Below are positions 37,308 through 48,010 of a stretch of DNA of 64,000 bases, piece by piece (position 1 is the stretch's first letter; every line of letters begins with the position of its first letter). Both the position numbers and the translations under genes were made by a program. This DNA is from Mesorhizobium sp. WSM3860. Lineage in GTDB: Bacteria > Pseudomonadota > Alphaproteobacteria > Rhizobiales > Rhizobiaceae. The stretch covers positions 1 to 64,000 of the forward strand of contig NZ_NSGF01000001.1 in NCBI RefSeq assembly GCF_002294995.1, written 5' to 3'. The notes under the pieces were generated by a model. The model worked only from the letters and a program-made list of their open reading frames with translations. It was not told where the DNA came from and did no database searches.

Positions 37308-38198
37308 ATGAGCGAAGACCAATCGAAAAAAAGACTGGGCCGCGGCCTCGCGGCGCTGATCGGCGAGATTGATCGTCCGGCAGCACCCGAAAAGCCGAGC
37401 GCGGTCGCGGTGGATGGCAAGGTGCCGATCGAGTTCGTCAGCCCGAACCCGAAGAACCCGCGCCGGCATTTCGGCGATGCCGAACTCACCGACCTCGCCC
37501 AGTCGATCCGGGAGCATGGCGTGGTGCAGCCGGTGGTGGCGCGGCCCTCGCCGTCGCAGCCCGGCCGCTACGAGATCATCGCCGGCGAGCGGCGCTGGCG
37601 CGCCGCGCAGCGCGCGGGGCTGACTGAAATCCCGCTCATCGTGCGCGACGTCAACGACCGCACGGCGCTGGAACTGGCGATCATCGAGAACGTGCAGCGC
37701 ACCGACCTCAATCCGGTGGAGGAAGCGCAGGGCTACCAGCAGCTGATCGACGAGCATGGCTACACGCAGGCCGATCTCGGCCAGGTGATCGGCAAGAGCC
37801 GCAGTCATGTCGCCAACACGCTGAGACTGCTGAAGCTGCCGGACGTCATCCGCGACATGCTGGTCGACGGCGCATTGTCGGCCGGCCATGCCCGGACGCT
37901 GGTCACGGCCGGCGATCCGGCGGGGCTCGCCAAGCGGATCGTCGAGGAAGGGCTTTCGGTGCGCCAGGCCGAGGCGCTGGCGCAAATGCCCGCCGGACCG
38001 ACACCGGCCAAAGTCAGATCCGCGCCGAGCGCGCCGGAAAAGGATCCCGACACGCTGGCGCTGGAACGGCTTATGACCAACACCATCGGCATGATCGTGA
38101 CCGTTGAGCACAAGGGCAAAGGCGGCACGTTGCGGGTGAATTACAGTACGCTGGATCAGCTCGACGAGCTCTGTCGGCGTCTGAAGGACGAGCGGTAG
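37308..38198 (+). CDS. parB: Chromosome partitioning protein ParB
   Basis: The 296-aa protein has the N-terminal ParA-activating stretch KKRLGRGLAALIGE, the CTPase/ParB boxes (ISP-like VEFVSPNPKNPRRHFGD, GERRWRAAQRAG, ENVQRTDLNPVEEAQGY), a helix-turn-helix GYTQADLGQVIGKSRSHVAN, and a C-terminal dimerisation part. It loads at the parS sites found here. Confidence 0.96.
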   Translation: MSEDQSKKRLGRGLAALIGEIDRPAAPEKPSAVAVDGKVPIEFVSPNPKNPRRHFGDAELTDLAQSIREHGVVQPVVARPSPSQPGRYEIIAGERRWRAAQRAGLTEIPLIVRDVNDRTALELAIIENVQRTDLNPVEEAQGYQQLIDEHGYTQADLGQVIGKSRSHVANTLRLLKLPDVIRDMLVDGALSAGHARTLVTAGDPAGLAKRIVEEGLSVRQAEALAQMPAGPTPAKVRSAPSAPEKDPDTLALERLMTNTIGMIVTVEHKGKGGTLRVNYSTLDQLDELCRRLKDER

Positions 38199-38345
38199 GT
38201 GATTGAGGCAGCACGGTATCGTGCCGGCTAATGAACTTTTGGTTAAGGGTTGGATACGCTTGATATATTGGTGATAGACAAAAAGAGCCTGCTCGCTGCG
38301 CTTGCCTAGAGATCTCTGCATGAAACCTGTCAGCGATCCGAACTA

Positions 38346-38591
38346 TCAGATTTTTTCGACTGATCTGGCGCTTCTTTCCACTTTGCCCGTGAGCCGGCCG
38401 ATGGCAGGAATGACAAACGTGTTACCAAGAAACAAGCCCAAAGCATTGCCCCAAAAAATGCTCGACCAATACACCTCAGGGTTTGGCGACGAAGTGAAAT
38501 AGACAAAGGCCGTTGCTATGGCAGAGAAAAGCAAACATCGCGCACATGTTCCTGCGTAGGTCGCCAGATTTGCCAGGGTAAGATGCTTCAT
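38346..38591 (-). CDS. Possible small membrane protein, hypothetical
   Basis: The 81-aa frame begins MKHLTLANLATYAGTCARCL and has two hydrophobic segments. The ribosome-binding site is weak. The surrounding DNA has lower GC than its neighbours. A terminator-like hairpin just outside points the other way, so the gene is only tentatively accepted. No family recognised. Confidence 0.45.
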   Translation of the reverse strand: MKHLTLANLATYAGTCARCLLFSAIATAFVYFTSSPNPEVYWSSIFWGNALGLFLGNTFVIPAIGRLTGKVERSARSVEKI

Positions 38592-38613
38592 GTGCCGAAA
38601 CTACCATGGTTTA

Positions 38614-38639
38614 GGGCTGGCCGCTATGCCGGCCCTTTT
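38614..38639 (+). terminator. Rightward terminator-like hairpin
   Basis: GGGCTGGC (38614-38621) pairs with GCCGGCCC (38628-38635), with one G-T wobble, and runs into TTTT. It would end rightward transcription, for example read-through from parB 416 bases upstream. Confidence 0.65.
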
Positions 38640-38649
38640 CGTTGACCGC

Positions 38650-38820
38650 GGCGATTGGCGAACGCGGCGGTGACGGCGGATCTCCCCGATGGCCGGCAGG
38701 CCAGAAGGGGTCGCCCCGCATAGATCGCCAGCGTGTCGGTTGTGCAGGAAAACGCTGGCACTCCACGCGCAGCGACCCTCTCTGTCGCCTTCGGCTGATC
38801 TCCCCCTCAAGGGGAGATCA
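38650..38820. repeat. Palindromic intergenic repeat, family A2 (degenerate)
   Basis: The region contains 'gcgattggcgaacgcggcgg', 'tctccccgatggccggcagg', and a right arm 'tctccccctcaaggggagat'. It abuts the holA stop. The two arms are more diverged than in other copies. Confidence 0.65.
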
Positions 38821-39864
38821 GCCGCGCTGCCCCAGCCTCGCGCTTTCCACAGCAATCCCAAGCAGCGCCTGCCTTGCCAGCGCTTCCGACAAATCCGGCC
38901 GCTTGCGCGTCTGCAGCACCGCGGTCTGCAGCCGGTTCAGCGCGCGGCCGAGCGCTTCGCTGTTCCAGCGCTCGAGCGTCTTTTCCAACAGCTTGCGGCG
39001 CGAGAAGAAGACCGGCGGGCGGGCTCCCGCCACGACAGAGGCGGCGTTGCGGCCGCCGGATTCGATCTGGCCGCGCATGACCTGGATTGCCTGCAATTGC
39101 CGCATCGCCGAGGACAGCACCAGGAAAGGATGGCCGCCGGACGCACAATGCCGGGTGAAGGCAATGTCGAAATCGCCAACCTTGCCGTCGAGCATGGCGT
39201 CGACCGCGGCGTCGAAGGAGGCGCCGGAGACGTCGCCGGACAAGGCGTTGACGTCGTCGAGGTCGATCTCCTTCTTGCCATGGGCGTAGAGGACCAGCTT
39301 GTCGATCTCGCCGCGCGAGGCCAGCCGGTCGCCGCCGAGATTGCGGCGCAGCGCCTGCCGGGCGTCGAGCGTCATCGACATGCCGGCCTTGCGCAGCTCG
39401 TCGTCGATCACCGAGTCCAGATCGCGGGCCTCGTCGGCGTAGCAGGGCAAGGCGATGGCGTTGCCGGCTGCCTCGACGATGGCCCGCAGGCCAGTGCCCT
39501 TCTTCAGGTCGCCCGCCTCGATGAGGATGAGAGCATCCCGCGCCGGCTCCGCCGTCAGCGCCTTGATGTCGTCGGCCAGCGCCTTCTGGCCGCTGGCGTT
39601 GCGGATCCAAAGCAGCCGCCGGTCGGAAAACATCGGCACGGTGCGCGCTTCGTCGAGCAGACGGCCTTCGTCGCGGTCGACTTCCGCGCCGTCCAGCTTG
39701 ACCACTGAGAAAGGATCGTCGAGCGGCAGCCCGGTCTTCGACGCGAAGGTCTTGGCCCGCTCGGCGACCAGGCCGCGATCGGGGCCGTAAAGCAGGATGA
39801 TGGCCATGGCTGGATCCGGCCGCGCCAGCCACGAATCGACCTCATATCCCTTCTTCTGTGCCAT
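38818..39864 (-). CDS. holA: DNA polymerase III delta subunit
   Basis: The 348-aa clamp-loader subunit has LLYGPDRGLVAERAKTFA, the RLLWIRNASGQKALADDIK region and a C-terminal lid with HPFLVLSSAMRQLQAIQVMRG. It opens the sliding clamp in the replisome. MAQKKGYEV at 39864 is used as start; a later MAIILLYGP at 39807 is possible but would trim conserved leader sequence. It is convergent with parB. Its usual partners leuS and lptE do not lie upstream here. Confidence 0.93.
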   Translation of the reverse strand: MAQKKGYEVDSWLARPDPAMAIILLYGPDRGLVAERAKTFASKTGLPLDDPFSVVKLDGAEVDRDEGRLLDEARTVPMFSDRRLLWIRNASGQKALADDIKALTAEPARDALILIEAGDLKKGTGLRAIVEAAGNAIALPCYADEARDLDSVIDDELRKAGMSMTLDARQALRRNLGGDRLASRGEIDKLVLYAHGKKEIDLDDVNALSGDVSGASFDAAVDAMLDGKVGDFDIAFTRHCASGGHPFLVLSSAMRQLQAIQVMRGQIESGGRNAASVVAGARPPVFFSRRKLLEKTLERWNSEALGRALNRLQTAVLQTRKRPDLSEALARQALLGIAVESARLGQRG

Positions 39865-41691
<1,827 letters not shown>

Positions 41692-41694
41692 TCG

Positions 41695-42708
41695 ATGCCG
41701 AGACGCACCATGATTGAGGCGATCCGCGATGCCATGGACGTGTCGATGGCGCGCGACGAGCGCGTCATCGTCTATGGCGAGGATGTCGGCTTCTTCGGCG
41801 GCGTGTTCCGCTGCACGCAAGGCCTGCAGGCCAAATACGGCAAGAACCGCTGCTTCGATGCGCCGATCAGCGAATCCGGCATTGTCGGCTCGGCCATCGG
41901 CATGGCCGCCTATGGGCTGAGGCCCTGCGTCGAGGTGCAGTTCGCCGACTATGTCTACCCGGCCTACGACCAGATCGTCTCGGAGGCGGCGCGGCTGCGC
42001 TACCGCTCCAACAACGACTTCACCTGCCCGATTGTCGTCAGGATGCCGACCGGCGGTGGCATCTTCGGCGGCCAGACGCACAGCCAGAGCCCGGAAGCGC
42101 TGTTCACGCATGTATCCGGCCTTAAGACGGTGGTGCCGTCCAACCCGCATGACGCCAAGGGGCTTTTGATCGCCGCGATCGAGGATCCGGACCCCGTGAT
42201 CTTCCTGGAGCCGAAGCGGCTCTACAACGGGCCCTTCGACGGCCATCACGACAACCCGGTGACGCCTTGGTCGAAGCACGAGCTCGGCGAAGTGGCGGAT
42301 GGCCATTACACCATACCGCTCGGCAAAGCGGCGATCCGCCGGCAAGGCTCGGCGGTCACCGTGCTCGCCTACGGCACCATGGTCTATGTCGCGCAGGCCG
42401 CGGCCGCGGAAACCGGCATCGATGCCGAGATCATCGACCTCAGGACGCTCCTGCCGCTCGACCTCGACACGATCGTCGCCTCGGTGAAGAAGACCGGGCG
42501 CTGCGTCGTCGTGCATGAGGCGACGCTGACCTCCGGCTTCGGCGCCGAGCTCGCGGCGCTGGTGCAGGAGAACTGCTTCTACCATCTGGAGGCGCCGGTG
42601 GCGCGGGTCGCCGGGTGGGACACGCCCTATCCGCATGCGCAGGAGTGGGAGTATTTCCCCGGCCCCGCGCGGGTCGGGCGCGCGCTTGTCGAGACCATGG
42701 AAGCCTGA
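41695..42708 (+). CDS. bkdA2: Branched-chain 2-oxoacid dehydrogenase E1 beta
   Basis: The 337-aa subunit begins MPRRTMIEAIRDAMDVSMAR. It has VYGEDVGFFGGVFRCTQGLQ, RCFDAPISESGIVGSAIGMA, VEVQFADYVYPAYDQIVSEA and IDLRTLLPLDLDTI. It forms the alpha2beta2 E1 that decarboxylates valine, leucine and isoleucine oxoacids. Three bases separate it from bkdA1. Confidence 0.95.
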   Translation: MPRRTMIEAIRDAMDVSMARDERVIVYGEDVGFFGGVFRCTQGLQAKYGKNRCFDAPISESGIVGSAIGMAAYGLRPCVEVQFADYVYPAYDQIVSEAARLRYRSNNDFTCPIVVRMPTGGGIFGGQTHSQSPEALFTHVSGLKTVVPSNPHDAKGLLIAAIEDPDPVIFLEPKRLYNGPFDGHHDNPVTPWSKHELGEVADGHYTIPLGKAAIRRQGSAVTVLAYGTMVYVAQAAAAETGIDAEIIDLRTLLPLDLDTIVASVKKTGRCVVVHEATLTSGFGAELAALVQENCFYHLEAPVARVAGWDTPYPHAQEWEYFPGPARVGRALVETMEA

Positions 42709-42721
42709 GGGAGGCCGGACG

Positions 42722-44035
42722 ATGGGCGAATATGTGATCAAGCTTCCCGATGTCGGCGAAGGCGTCGCCGAGGCCGAGCTTGTCGAATGGCATGTCAAGA
42801 TCGGCGACCTCGTGCGCGAGGATGCGGTGCTGGCGGCCGTCATGACCGACAAGGCGACGGTCGAGATCCCGTCGCCGGTCGACGGCGAGATCCTTTGGCT
42901 CGGCGCCGAGATCGGCGACACGGTGGCGATCGGCTCGCCGATCGTGCGGCTTCAAATCGCCGGCGAAGGGAACGTGACGGCAGGCAGCGGTGCCAGGGCC
43001 GCGCCGAAGGCAGAAGCGCCGACTGAGCCCGTGGAGGCAAGGTCCAAACCGGTATCGGGCGCTCCGAAAGCGGCGCCAAAACCGGCACAGGCCCCGGCTC
43101 AGCCTTCCATCGCGGCACCAAAGGGTGCGCGCCCGGCGTCCGTCACCGGCGCGCCGCGCGCGGAAGGCGAAAAACCGCTGGCCTCGCCCGCCGTGCGGCT
43201 GCGCGCCAAGGAAGCCGGCATCGATCTTCGCCAGGTTCCGGGCAGCGGCCCGGCCGGGCGCATCAGCCATGAGGACGTCGAGGCGTTCCTGGCGCGCGGT
43301 CCGCAGCTTGCACGCGCGACCGGCCTTGCCCGCAAGGAGGGCGTCGAGGACATCAAGGTCGTCGGCCTGCGGCGCAAGATCGCCGAGAAGATGGCGCTCG
43401 CCAAGTCGCACATTCCGCATATCACCTATGTCGAGGAGATCGACGTCACGGCGCTGGAAGAACTGCGCGCCGCGCTCAACAAAGAGAAGCGGCAAGACCG
43501 GCCGAAGCTGACGCTGCTGCCGTTCCTGATGCGGGCAATGGTCAAGGCGATCGCCAATCAGCCGAACCTCAACGCGCTGTTCGACGACGAGGCCGGCATT
43601 ATCCACCAACACGAGGGCGTCCATATCGGCATCGCCGCGCAGACGCCGACCGGGCTCGTCGTGCCGGTGGTCAAGCATGCCGAGGCGCGCGACCTCTGGG
43701 AAAGCGCCGCCGAGATCAACCGGCTTGCCGACGCGGCCAAGTCCGGCACGGCGACGCGCGACGAGCTTTCCGGCTCGACCATCACCATCACCTCGCTCGG
43801 GGCGATGGGCGGCGTGGCGACCACGCCGGTCATCAATTATCCGGAAGTGGCGATTGTCGGCGTCAACAAGATCATGATGCGGCCGGTCTGGGACGGCACG
43901 CAGTTCATCCCGCGCAAGATGATGAACCTGTCGTCCAGCTTCGACCATCGCGTCATCGACGGCTGGGATGCCGCGGTGTTTGTGCAGCGGATCAAGACCT
44001 TGCTTGAGACGCCGGCGCTGATCTTCGTGGATTGA
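42722..44035 (+). CDS. bkdB: Branched-chain dehydrogenase E2, dihydrolipoyl acyltransferase
   Basis: The 437-aa protein has one lipoyl domain (lysine in MTDKATVEIPSPVDG), an Ala/Pro-rich linker, a peripheral-subunit-binding domain (SPAVRLRAKEAGIDLRQVPG) and a catalytic domain ending SSSFDHRVIDGWDAAVF with the HxxxDG active site. It transfers the acyl group to CoA. The start at 42722 follows GGGAGGCCGG. Confidence 0.95.
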   Translation: MGEYVIKLPDVGEGVAEAELVEWHVKIGDLVREDAVLAAVMTDKATVEIPSPVDGEILWLGAEIGDTVAIGSPIVRLQIAGEGNVTAGSGARAAPKAEAPTEPVEARSKPVSGAPKAAPKPAQAPAQPSIAAPKGARPASVTGAPRAEGEKPLASPAVRLRAKEAGIDLRQVPGSGPAGRISHEDVEAFLARGPQLARATGLARKEGVEDIKVVGLRRKIAEKMALAKSHIPHITYVEEIDVTALEELRAALNKEKRQDRPKLTLLPFLMRAMVKAIANQPNLNALFDDEAGIIHQHEGVHIGIAAQTPTGLVVPVVKHAEARDLWESAAEINRLADAAKSGTATRDELSGSTITITSLGAMGGVATTPVINYPEVAIVGVNKIMMRPVWDGTQFIPRKMMNLSSSFDHRVIDGWDAAVFVQRIKTLLETPALIFVD

Positions 44036-44102
44036 GGGGGATGGAATGCGTTCTCGTCGTGTTTTCCCATCCGCTTCACCTGCCAGAGCTCGGGTGAGCG
44101 GG

Positions 44103-44290
44103 CGCCGCGCCGCCCCTCATTGCCCTGCCGGGCATTTCTCCCCGTGTAGTGACGGGGAGAAAGACGCTTTCATCAACGCCTTCGCCAATTTTCACCGTTG
44201 CAAGGTGAGCGCAGAGGTTGCGGCCGTCTCCCTTCTCCCCGTTACTATACGGGGAGAAGGTGCCGGCAGGCGGATGAGGGGCGGCGCAAG
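44103..44290. repeat. Palindromic intergenic repeat pair, family A1, within the bkd operon
   Basis: Two facing units: left 'cgccgcccctcattgccctg' and 'tctccccgtgtagtgacggg', right 'ctccccgttactatacgggg' and 'ggatgaggggcggcgc'. They fill nearly all of the 306-bp gap between bkdB and lpdV. Confidence 0.8.
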
Positions 44291-44341
44291 CCCCGAAAGG
44301 GGCACACCTCCTGCCGCTCCCAGCACAAGGGCACCGCCGAC

Positions 44342-45754
44342 ATGAAAGAAATCTCCTGCAAGCTGCTCATCATCGGCGCCGGTCCGGGCGGCTATGTCTG
44401 CGCCATCCGCGCCGGGCAACTCGGCGTCGACACGGTGATCGTCGAGTTCGGCAAGCCGGGCGGCACCTGCCTCAATGTCGGCTGCATCCCGTCGAAGGCG
44501 CTCATCCATGCGGCGGAAGAGTTCGCGAAGATCGCGCAGATCGCCGGCGGCAAGGATCTGCTCGGCATCGCGGTCGCCCAGCCGACGCTTGACCTGACCA
44601 AGACCGTTGCATGGAAGGACGGTATCGTTAGCCGGCTGAACAGCGGCGTCGCCGGCCTGCTGAAGAAGGCCAAGGTCAAGACCGTGCAGGGCTGGGCGAC
44701 GGTCCGCGACGGCAAGACCGTCGAGGTCGAGACCGAGACGGGAAGCCAGGTGATTCGCGCCGAGGCGGTGGTGATCGCCACCGGCTCGGTGCCGGTCGAA
44801 TTGCCGTTCCTGCCCTTCGGCGGCCCGGTCATCTCGTCGACCGAAGCGCTGGCGCTGAGCGAGGTGCCGAAGACGCTGGCCGTCGTTGGCGGCGGCTATA
44901 TCGGGCTCGAGCTCGGCATGGCCTTCGCCAAGATGGGCTCTCATGTCACCGTGGTCGAAGCCCTGCCGCGCGTGCTTACGCAATATGATGCGGAGCTGAC
45001 GAGGCCGGTGCTGAAGCGGCTCGGCGAACTCGGCGTCGAAGTGATGCCAGGCGCCAAGGCTAAGGGGCTGTCGACCCAAGGACAGGCGGGCAAGGGCGAT
45101 GCGCTGCTGGTCGAGACGGCAGATGGCAAGAACGCTAAGATCGCCGCTGACAGGGTCCTGGTCACGGTGGGGCGGAAGCCGCTCACCGAGGGCTGGGGGC
45201 TCGAGCAGATCGACCTCGACATGGTCGGAAAATTCATCCGCATCGACGACCAGTGCCGCACCTCGATGCGTGGCATCTACGCTATCGGCGATGTCACCGG
45301 AGAGCCGATGCTGGCGCACCGGGCGATGGCGCAGGGCGAGATGGTGGCCGAGATCGTTGCCGGCCACAAACGAAGCTGGGACAAGCGCGCGATCCCGGCG
45401 ATCTGCTTCACCGATCCCGAGCTGGTCACCGCCGGCCTGTCGCCGGACGAGGCGAAGACGCTCGTAGGCGAGGTCAAGATCGGACAATTTCCGTTCGCAG
45501 CCAACGGCCGCGCCATGACCAAGCAAGGCGAGGATGGGTTCGTGCGCATCGTCGCCCGCGCGGACAACCATCTGGTGCTGGGCATCCAGGCGGTTGGTCA
45601 GGGCGTTTCGGAACTGGCCGCGGCGTTTGGCCTGGCGCTCGAAATGGGCGCGCGGCTGGAGGATATAGCAGGCACCATCCATGCGCATCCGACCCAGGGC
45701 GAGGGCTTCCAGGAAGCGGCGCTGAAGGCGCTGGGCCACGCGCTGCATATTTAG
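44342..45754 (+). CDS. lpdV: Dihydrolipoyl dehydrogenase (E3)
   Basis: The 470-aa flavoenzyme has the FAD loop [20 protein letters not shown], the redox disulfide [17 protein letters not shown], the NAD loop [19 protein letters not shown] and C-terminal [20 protein letters not shown] with the catalytic His-Glu pair. It reoxidises the E2 lipoyl groups. The start MKEISCKLL at 44342 is used because upstream sequence is repeat-derived. It ends against a strong bidirectional hairpin. Confidence 0.95.
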   Translation: MKEISCKLLIIGAGPGGYVCAIRAGQLGVDTVIVEFGKPGGTCLNVGCIPSKALIHAAEEFAKIAQIAGGKDLLGIAVAQPTLDLTKTVAWKDGIVSRLNSGVAGLLKKAKVKTVQGWATVRDGKTVEVETETGSQVIRAEAVVIATGSVPVELPFLPFGGPVISSTEALALSEVPKTLAVVGGGYIGLELGMAFAKMGSHVTVVEALPRVLTQYDAELTRPVLKRLGELGVEVMPGAKAKGLSTQGQAGKGDALLVETADGKNAKIAADRVLVTVGRKPLTEGWGLEQIDLDMVGKFIRIDDQCRTSMRGIYAIGDVTGEPMLAHRAMAQGEMVAEIVAGHKRSWDKRAIPAICFTDPELVTAGLSPDEAKTLVGEVKIGQFPFAANGRAMTKQGEDGFVRIVARADNHLVLGIQAVGQGVSELAAAFGLALEMGARLEDIAGTIHAHPTQGEGFQEAALKALGHALHI

Positions 45755-45759
45755 GCCCC

Positions 45760-45877
45760 TTACCCTCCCCCTTGTGGGGAGGGTCGATCCGCGAAGCGGA
45801 GCGGGGTGGGGGTTCTCGTAGGGCGCTGCCCCCACCCCGGCGCTGCGCGCCGACCCTCCCCACAAGGGGGAGGGTAA
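45760..45877. terminator. 27-bp inverted repeat, probable bidirectional terminator
   Basis: Arms at 45760-45786 and 45851-45877 are perfect inverted copies (inner words CCCTCCCCCTTGTGGGGAGG and its complement), around a core rich in 'gcgaagcggagcggggtggg'. It fills the gap between two convergent genes. It is a different repeat class from families A-C. Confidence 0.75.
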
Positions 45878-45882
45878 AGAGA

Positions 45883-46986
45883 TCACCCCGCCAGGCGGCT
45901 CGCCGCCTCGTGCTGGGCGTAGGCGCGGCCGAAGCGGTTGGCCAGAAATGCGTCGAGCGCGATGTCTTCCTGCCGCACGAAACCCTTCGCCGGCAGCGTG
46001 CCGTCGGCCAGCATGTCGAGCACGGCGCAGATGCCGGAGGCGGTGGTGATCTGGATGGCGCTGCGAACGACGTTGCCGACACGGTGCGAATAGATCTTGT
46101 TGGCATAGGTCTCCTGCAGCAGGCGGCCGTTCCTGCGGCCGGAAACGGTGACGAAGACGATGACGACGTCCTGCAGCGTCGCCGGCAGGGCGCTCTCAAA
46201 AATGTCCTTCAGCACGTCGCGGCGGTGGCGCAGCCCGAGGTCGTTGAGCAGCGCCTTCATGATCGCGGCATGGCCGGGATAGCGGATGGTGCGGTAGTTC
46301 AGCGTCCGCACCTTGCCCTTCAGCGTCTCGGCCAGAGTGCCGAGACCGCCGGAGGTGTTGAAGGCCTCATAGGTGACGCCGTCGAGCGAGAATTCCTCGC
46401 GCTCCTCCAGCGGCGGCACCTCGACCAGTTCGCCCTCGACGATCGCCTCGCAAGGCTCGCAATATTCGTTGATGACGCCGTCAGTGCTCCAGGTGAGATT
46501 GTAGTTCAACGCGTTCGACGGATATTGCGGCAGCGCGCCGACGCGCATGCGCACGCTTTCGAGCGTGTCGAAGCGGCTGGCCAGATCGTTGGCGACAACC
46601 GAGATGAAGCCCGGCGCCAGGCCGCATTGCGGAATGAAGGCGCTCTTGCCCTCACGGGCCAGCTCCTTGACCCGGCGGGTGCTGGCGACGTCCTCGGTGA
46701 GATCGAGATAGTGCACGCCGGCCTTGGCCGCAGCCTCGGCGATGCGGCTGGTGAGGTGGAAGGGCGCGGCGCTCAGCACGGCGAATTTGCCGGCAAGCGC
46801 TGCCTCAAGCGCGCCGGGCACGGCGATGTCGAGCTCCTTGGTCTCGACGCCGGCCGGCAATTCGGCTGCGGCGAGCTGGACCGCCGAGCGGTCGACCACG
46901 GTGACGCGGTAGTCGCCCGTGGCGGTAAGCATTTCAGCGATGGTCGAGCCGATCTTGCCGGCGCCGACGACAACAATGTTTTTCAT
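45883..46986 (-). CDS. Saccharopine dehydrogenase family protein (lysine dehydrogenase-like)
   Basis: The 367-aa protein starts MKNIVVVGAGKIGSTIAEML, an NAD(P) fold, and has LSAAPFHLTSRIAEAAAKAG, VHYLDLTEDV, PQCGLAPGFISVVAND and a C-terminal dimer part. This resembles the single-domain lysine 6-dehydrogenase/carboxynorspermidine-type branch. Lysine or a related diamine/amino acid is the likely substrate, but this is not proved. It is divergent from an Lrp/AsnC regulator, a pairing usual for amino-acid catabolic genes under local control. Confidence 0.82.
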   Translation of the reverse strand: MKNIVVVGAGKIGSTIAEMLTATGDYRVTVVDRSAVQLAAAELPAGVETKELDIAVPGALEAALAGKFAVLSAAPFHLTSRIAEAAAKAGVHYLDLTEDVASTRRVKELAREGKSAFIPQCGLAPGFISVVANDLASRFDTLESVRMRVGALPQYPSNALNYNLTWSTDGVINEYCEPCEAIVEGELVEVPPLEEREEFSLDGVTYEAFNTSGGLGTLAETLKGKVRTLNYRTIRYPGHAAIMKALLNDLGLRHRRDVLKDIFESALPATLQDVVIVFVTVSGRRNGRLLQETYANKIYSHRVGNVVRSAIQITTASGICAVLDMLADGTLPAKGFVRQEDIALDAFLANRFGRAYAQHEAASRLAG

Positions 46987-47106
46987 GACGATACCCCTGC
47001 CAATTCGAATTGGCTGGAAGGATCGCAGCTTGCCTGTCGAAAGGAAGCTCGGAATCTGGCAAAGTGAAGCTGAACATAACGCAATTTGCCGAAAGGTTTC
47101 GTCGAA

Positions 47107-47535
47107 ATGATCAGTGAAGCTGAACAGGCCCTGCTGACGCTGCTGCGCGCCAACGCGCGCGCCTCCACCGCCGAGCTGGCGAGGAAGCTCGGCGTGTCGC
47201 GCACAACGGTGCAGAGCCGGATCGAGCGGCTGGAGCAGCGCGGCATCATCACCGGCTACGGTGTCAGGCTGTCACCCGACTATGAGCAGGGTCTGGTCAA
47301 GGCGCATGTGCTGCTCACCGTCACGCCGAAACTCGCCGACAAGGTGGTGCGTAGCCTGGAGGCGATGCCGCCCGTCCGGACAGTGCATTCGGTGAGCGGC
47401 AATTTCGACATGATCGTCCTCGTCGACGCCCCGTCGATCAAAGACCTCGACGCGCTGCTCGACCAGATCGGGGCAATGGACGGGGTGGAGCGGACGTCGT
47501 CGTCGATCATTTTGTCGACGCGGGTTGATAGGTAG
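47107..47535 (+). CDS. Lrp/AsnC-family transcriptional regulator
   Basis: The 142-aa protein has an N-terminal winged HTH (EQALLTLLRANARASTAELA, RKLGVSRTTVQSRIERLEQR) and a C-terminal RAM ligand domain (VLLTVTPKLADKVVRSLEAM, VHSVSGNFDMIVLVDAPSIK). ATG 47107 is taken rather than TTG 47086, with AAAGG upstream. It faces away from the saccharopine-dehydrogenase-type gene across a 120-bp region that should hold its operator. Confidence 0.88.
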   Translation: MISEAEQALLTLLRANARASTAELARKLGVSRTTVQSRIERLEQRGIITGYGVRLSPDYEQGLVKAHVLLTVTPKLADKVVRSLEAMPPVRTVHSVSGNFDMIVLVDAPSIKDLDALLDQIGAMDGVERTSSSIILSTRVDR

Positions 47536-47571
47536 CGGGGAGCGCCTTGCGTAGAGCGCCGGCGCACCTTT

Positions 47572-47635
47572 CGTCATTCTAGGGCGGAGCAAGGAGCGAA
47601 GCGACGCGCGCAGACCCTAGAATCCATGCCGTGAC
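47572..47635. repeat. Left arm of a perfect 64-bp inverted repeat (family B)
   Basis: This arm is the exact reverse complement of 48011-48074. It begins 'cgtcattctagggcggagca' and ends 'agaatccatgccgtgac'. The two arms flank the decayed GIY-YIG gene. Confidence 0.92.
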
Positions 47636-47697
47636 ATTGGCCGTAGAATGCAACGGTCAGAATAGCCGTTGGCGATGGTGCTAGGTAAGATCGCAGC

Positions 47698-47983
47698 ATG
47701 ACAGGCTTTGTTTGCATGACCGCAAGCCAGAAGGGCGGCACGATCTATATCGGTGTCACCAACGACCTTGCTCGTCGCATACCAGAACACAAGACCGGCC
47801 AAGGCTCCAGGTTCACCAGCCGCTACGGTGTGCACCGTTTGGTATGGTACGAGAGTATTTCGATATCACCGACGCCATCCAGCGTTAGAGGTCATTGAAG
47901 CGCTGGCCTCGCCATGGAAGATCGAACTCATCGAGAAGACCAATCCGGAATGGTTCGACTTGTTTCGCGGAATTGGCTGGTGA
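47698..47983 (+). pseudogene. GIY-YIG nuclease-like protein, frameshifted
   Basis: The first part reads MTGFVCMTASQKGGTIYIGV then TNDLARRIPEHKTGQGSRFT and YGVHRLVWYE, a clear GIY-YIG domain protein of the type common in rhizobia. After codon VWYE (near 47853) one base is missing. The shifted frame gives YFDITDAIQR, meets TAG at 47885-47887, continues SLKRWPRH, and needs a second one-base restoration near 47915 to give IELIEKTNPEWFDLFRGIGW and the stop at 47981-47983. The gene thus has two one-base deletions and a nonsense change. Confidence 0.85.
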
Positions 47984-48010
47984 GTATTCTGTACCGTTGC
48001 GGCGCTCAGG

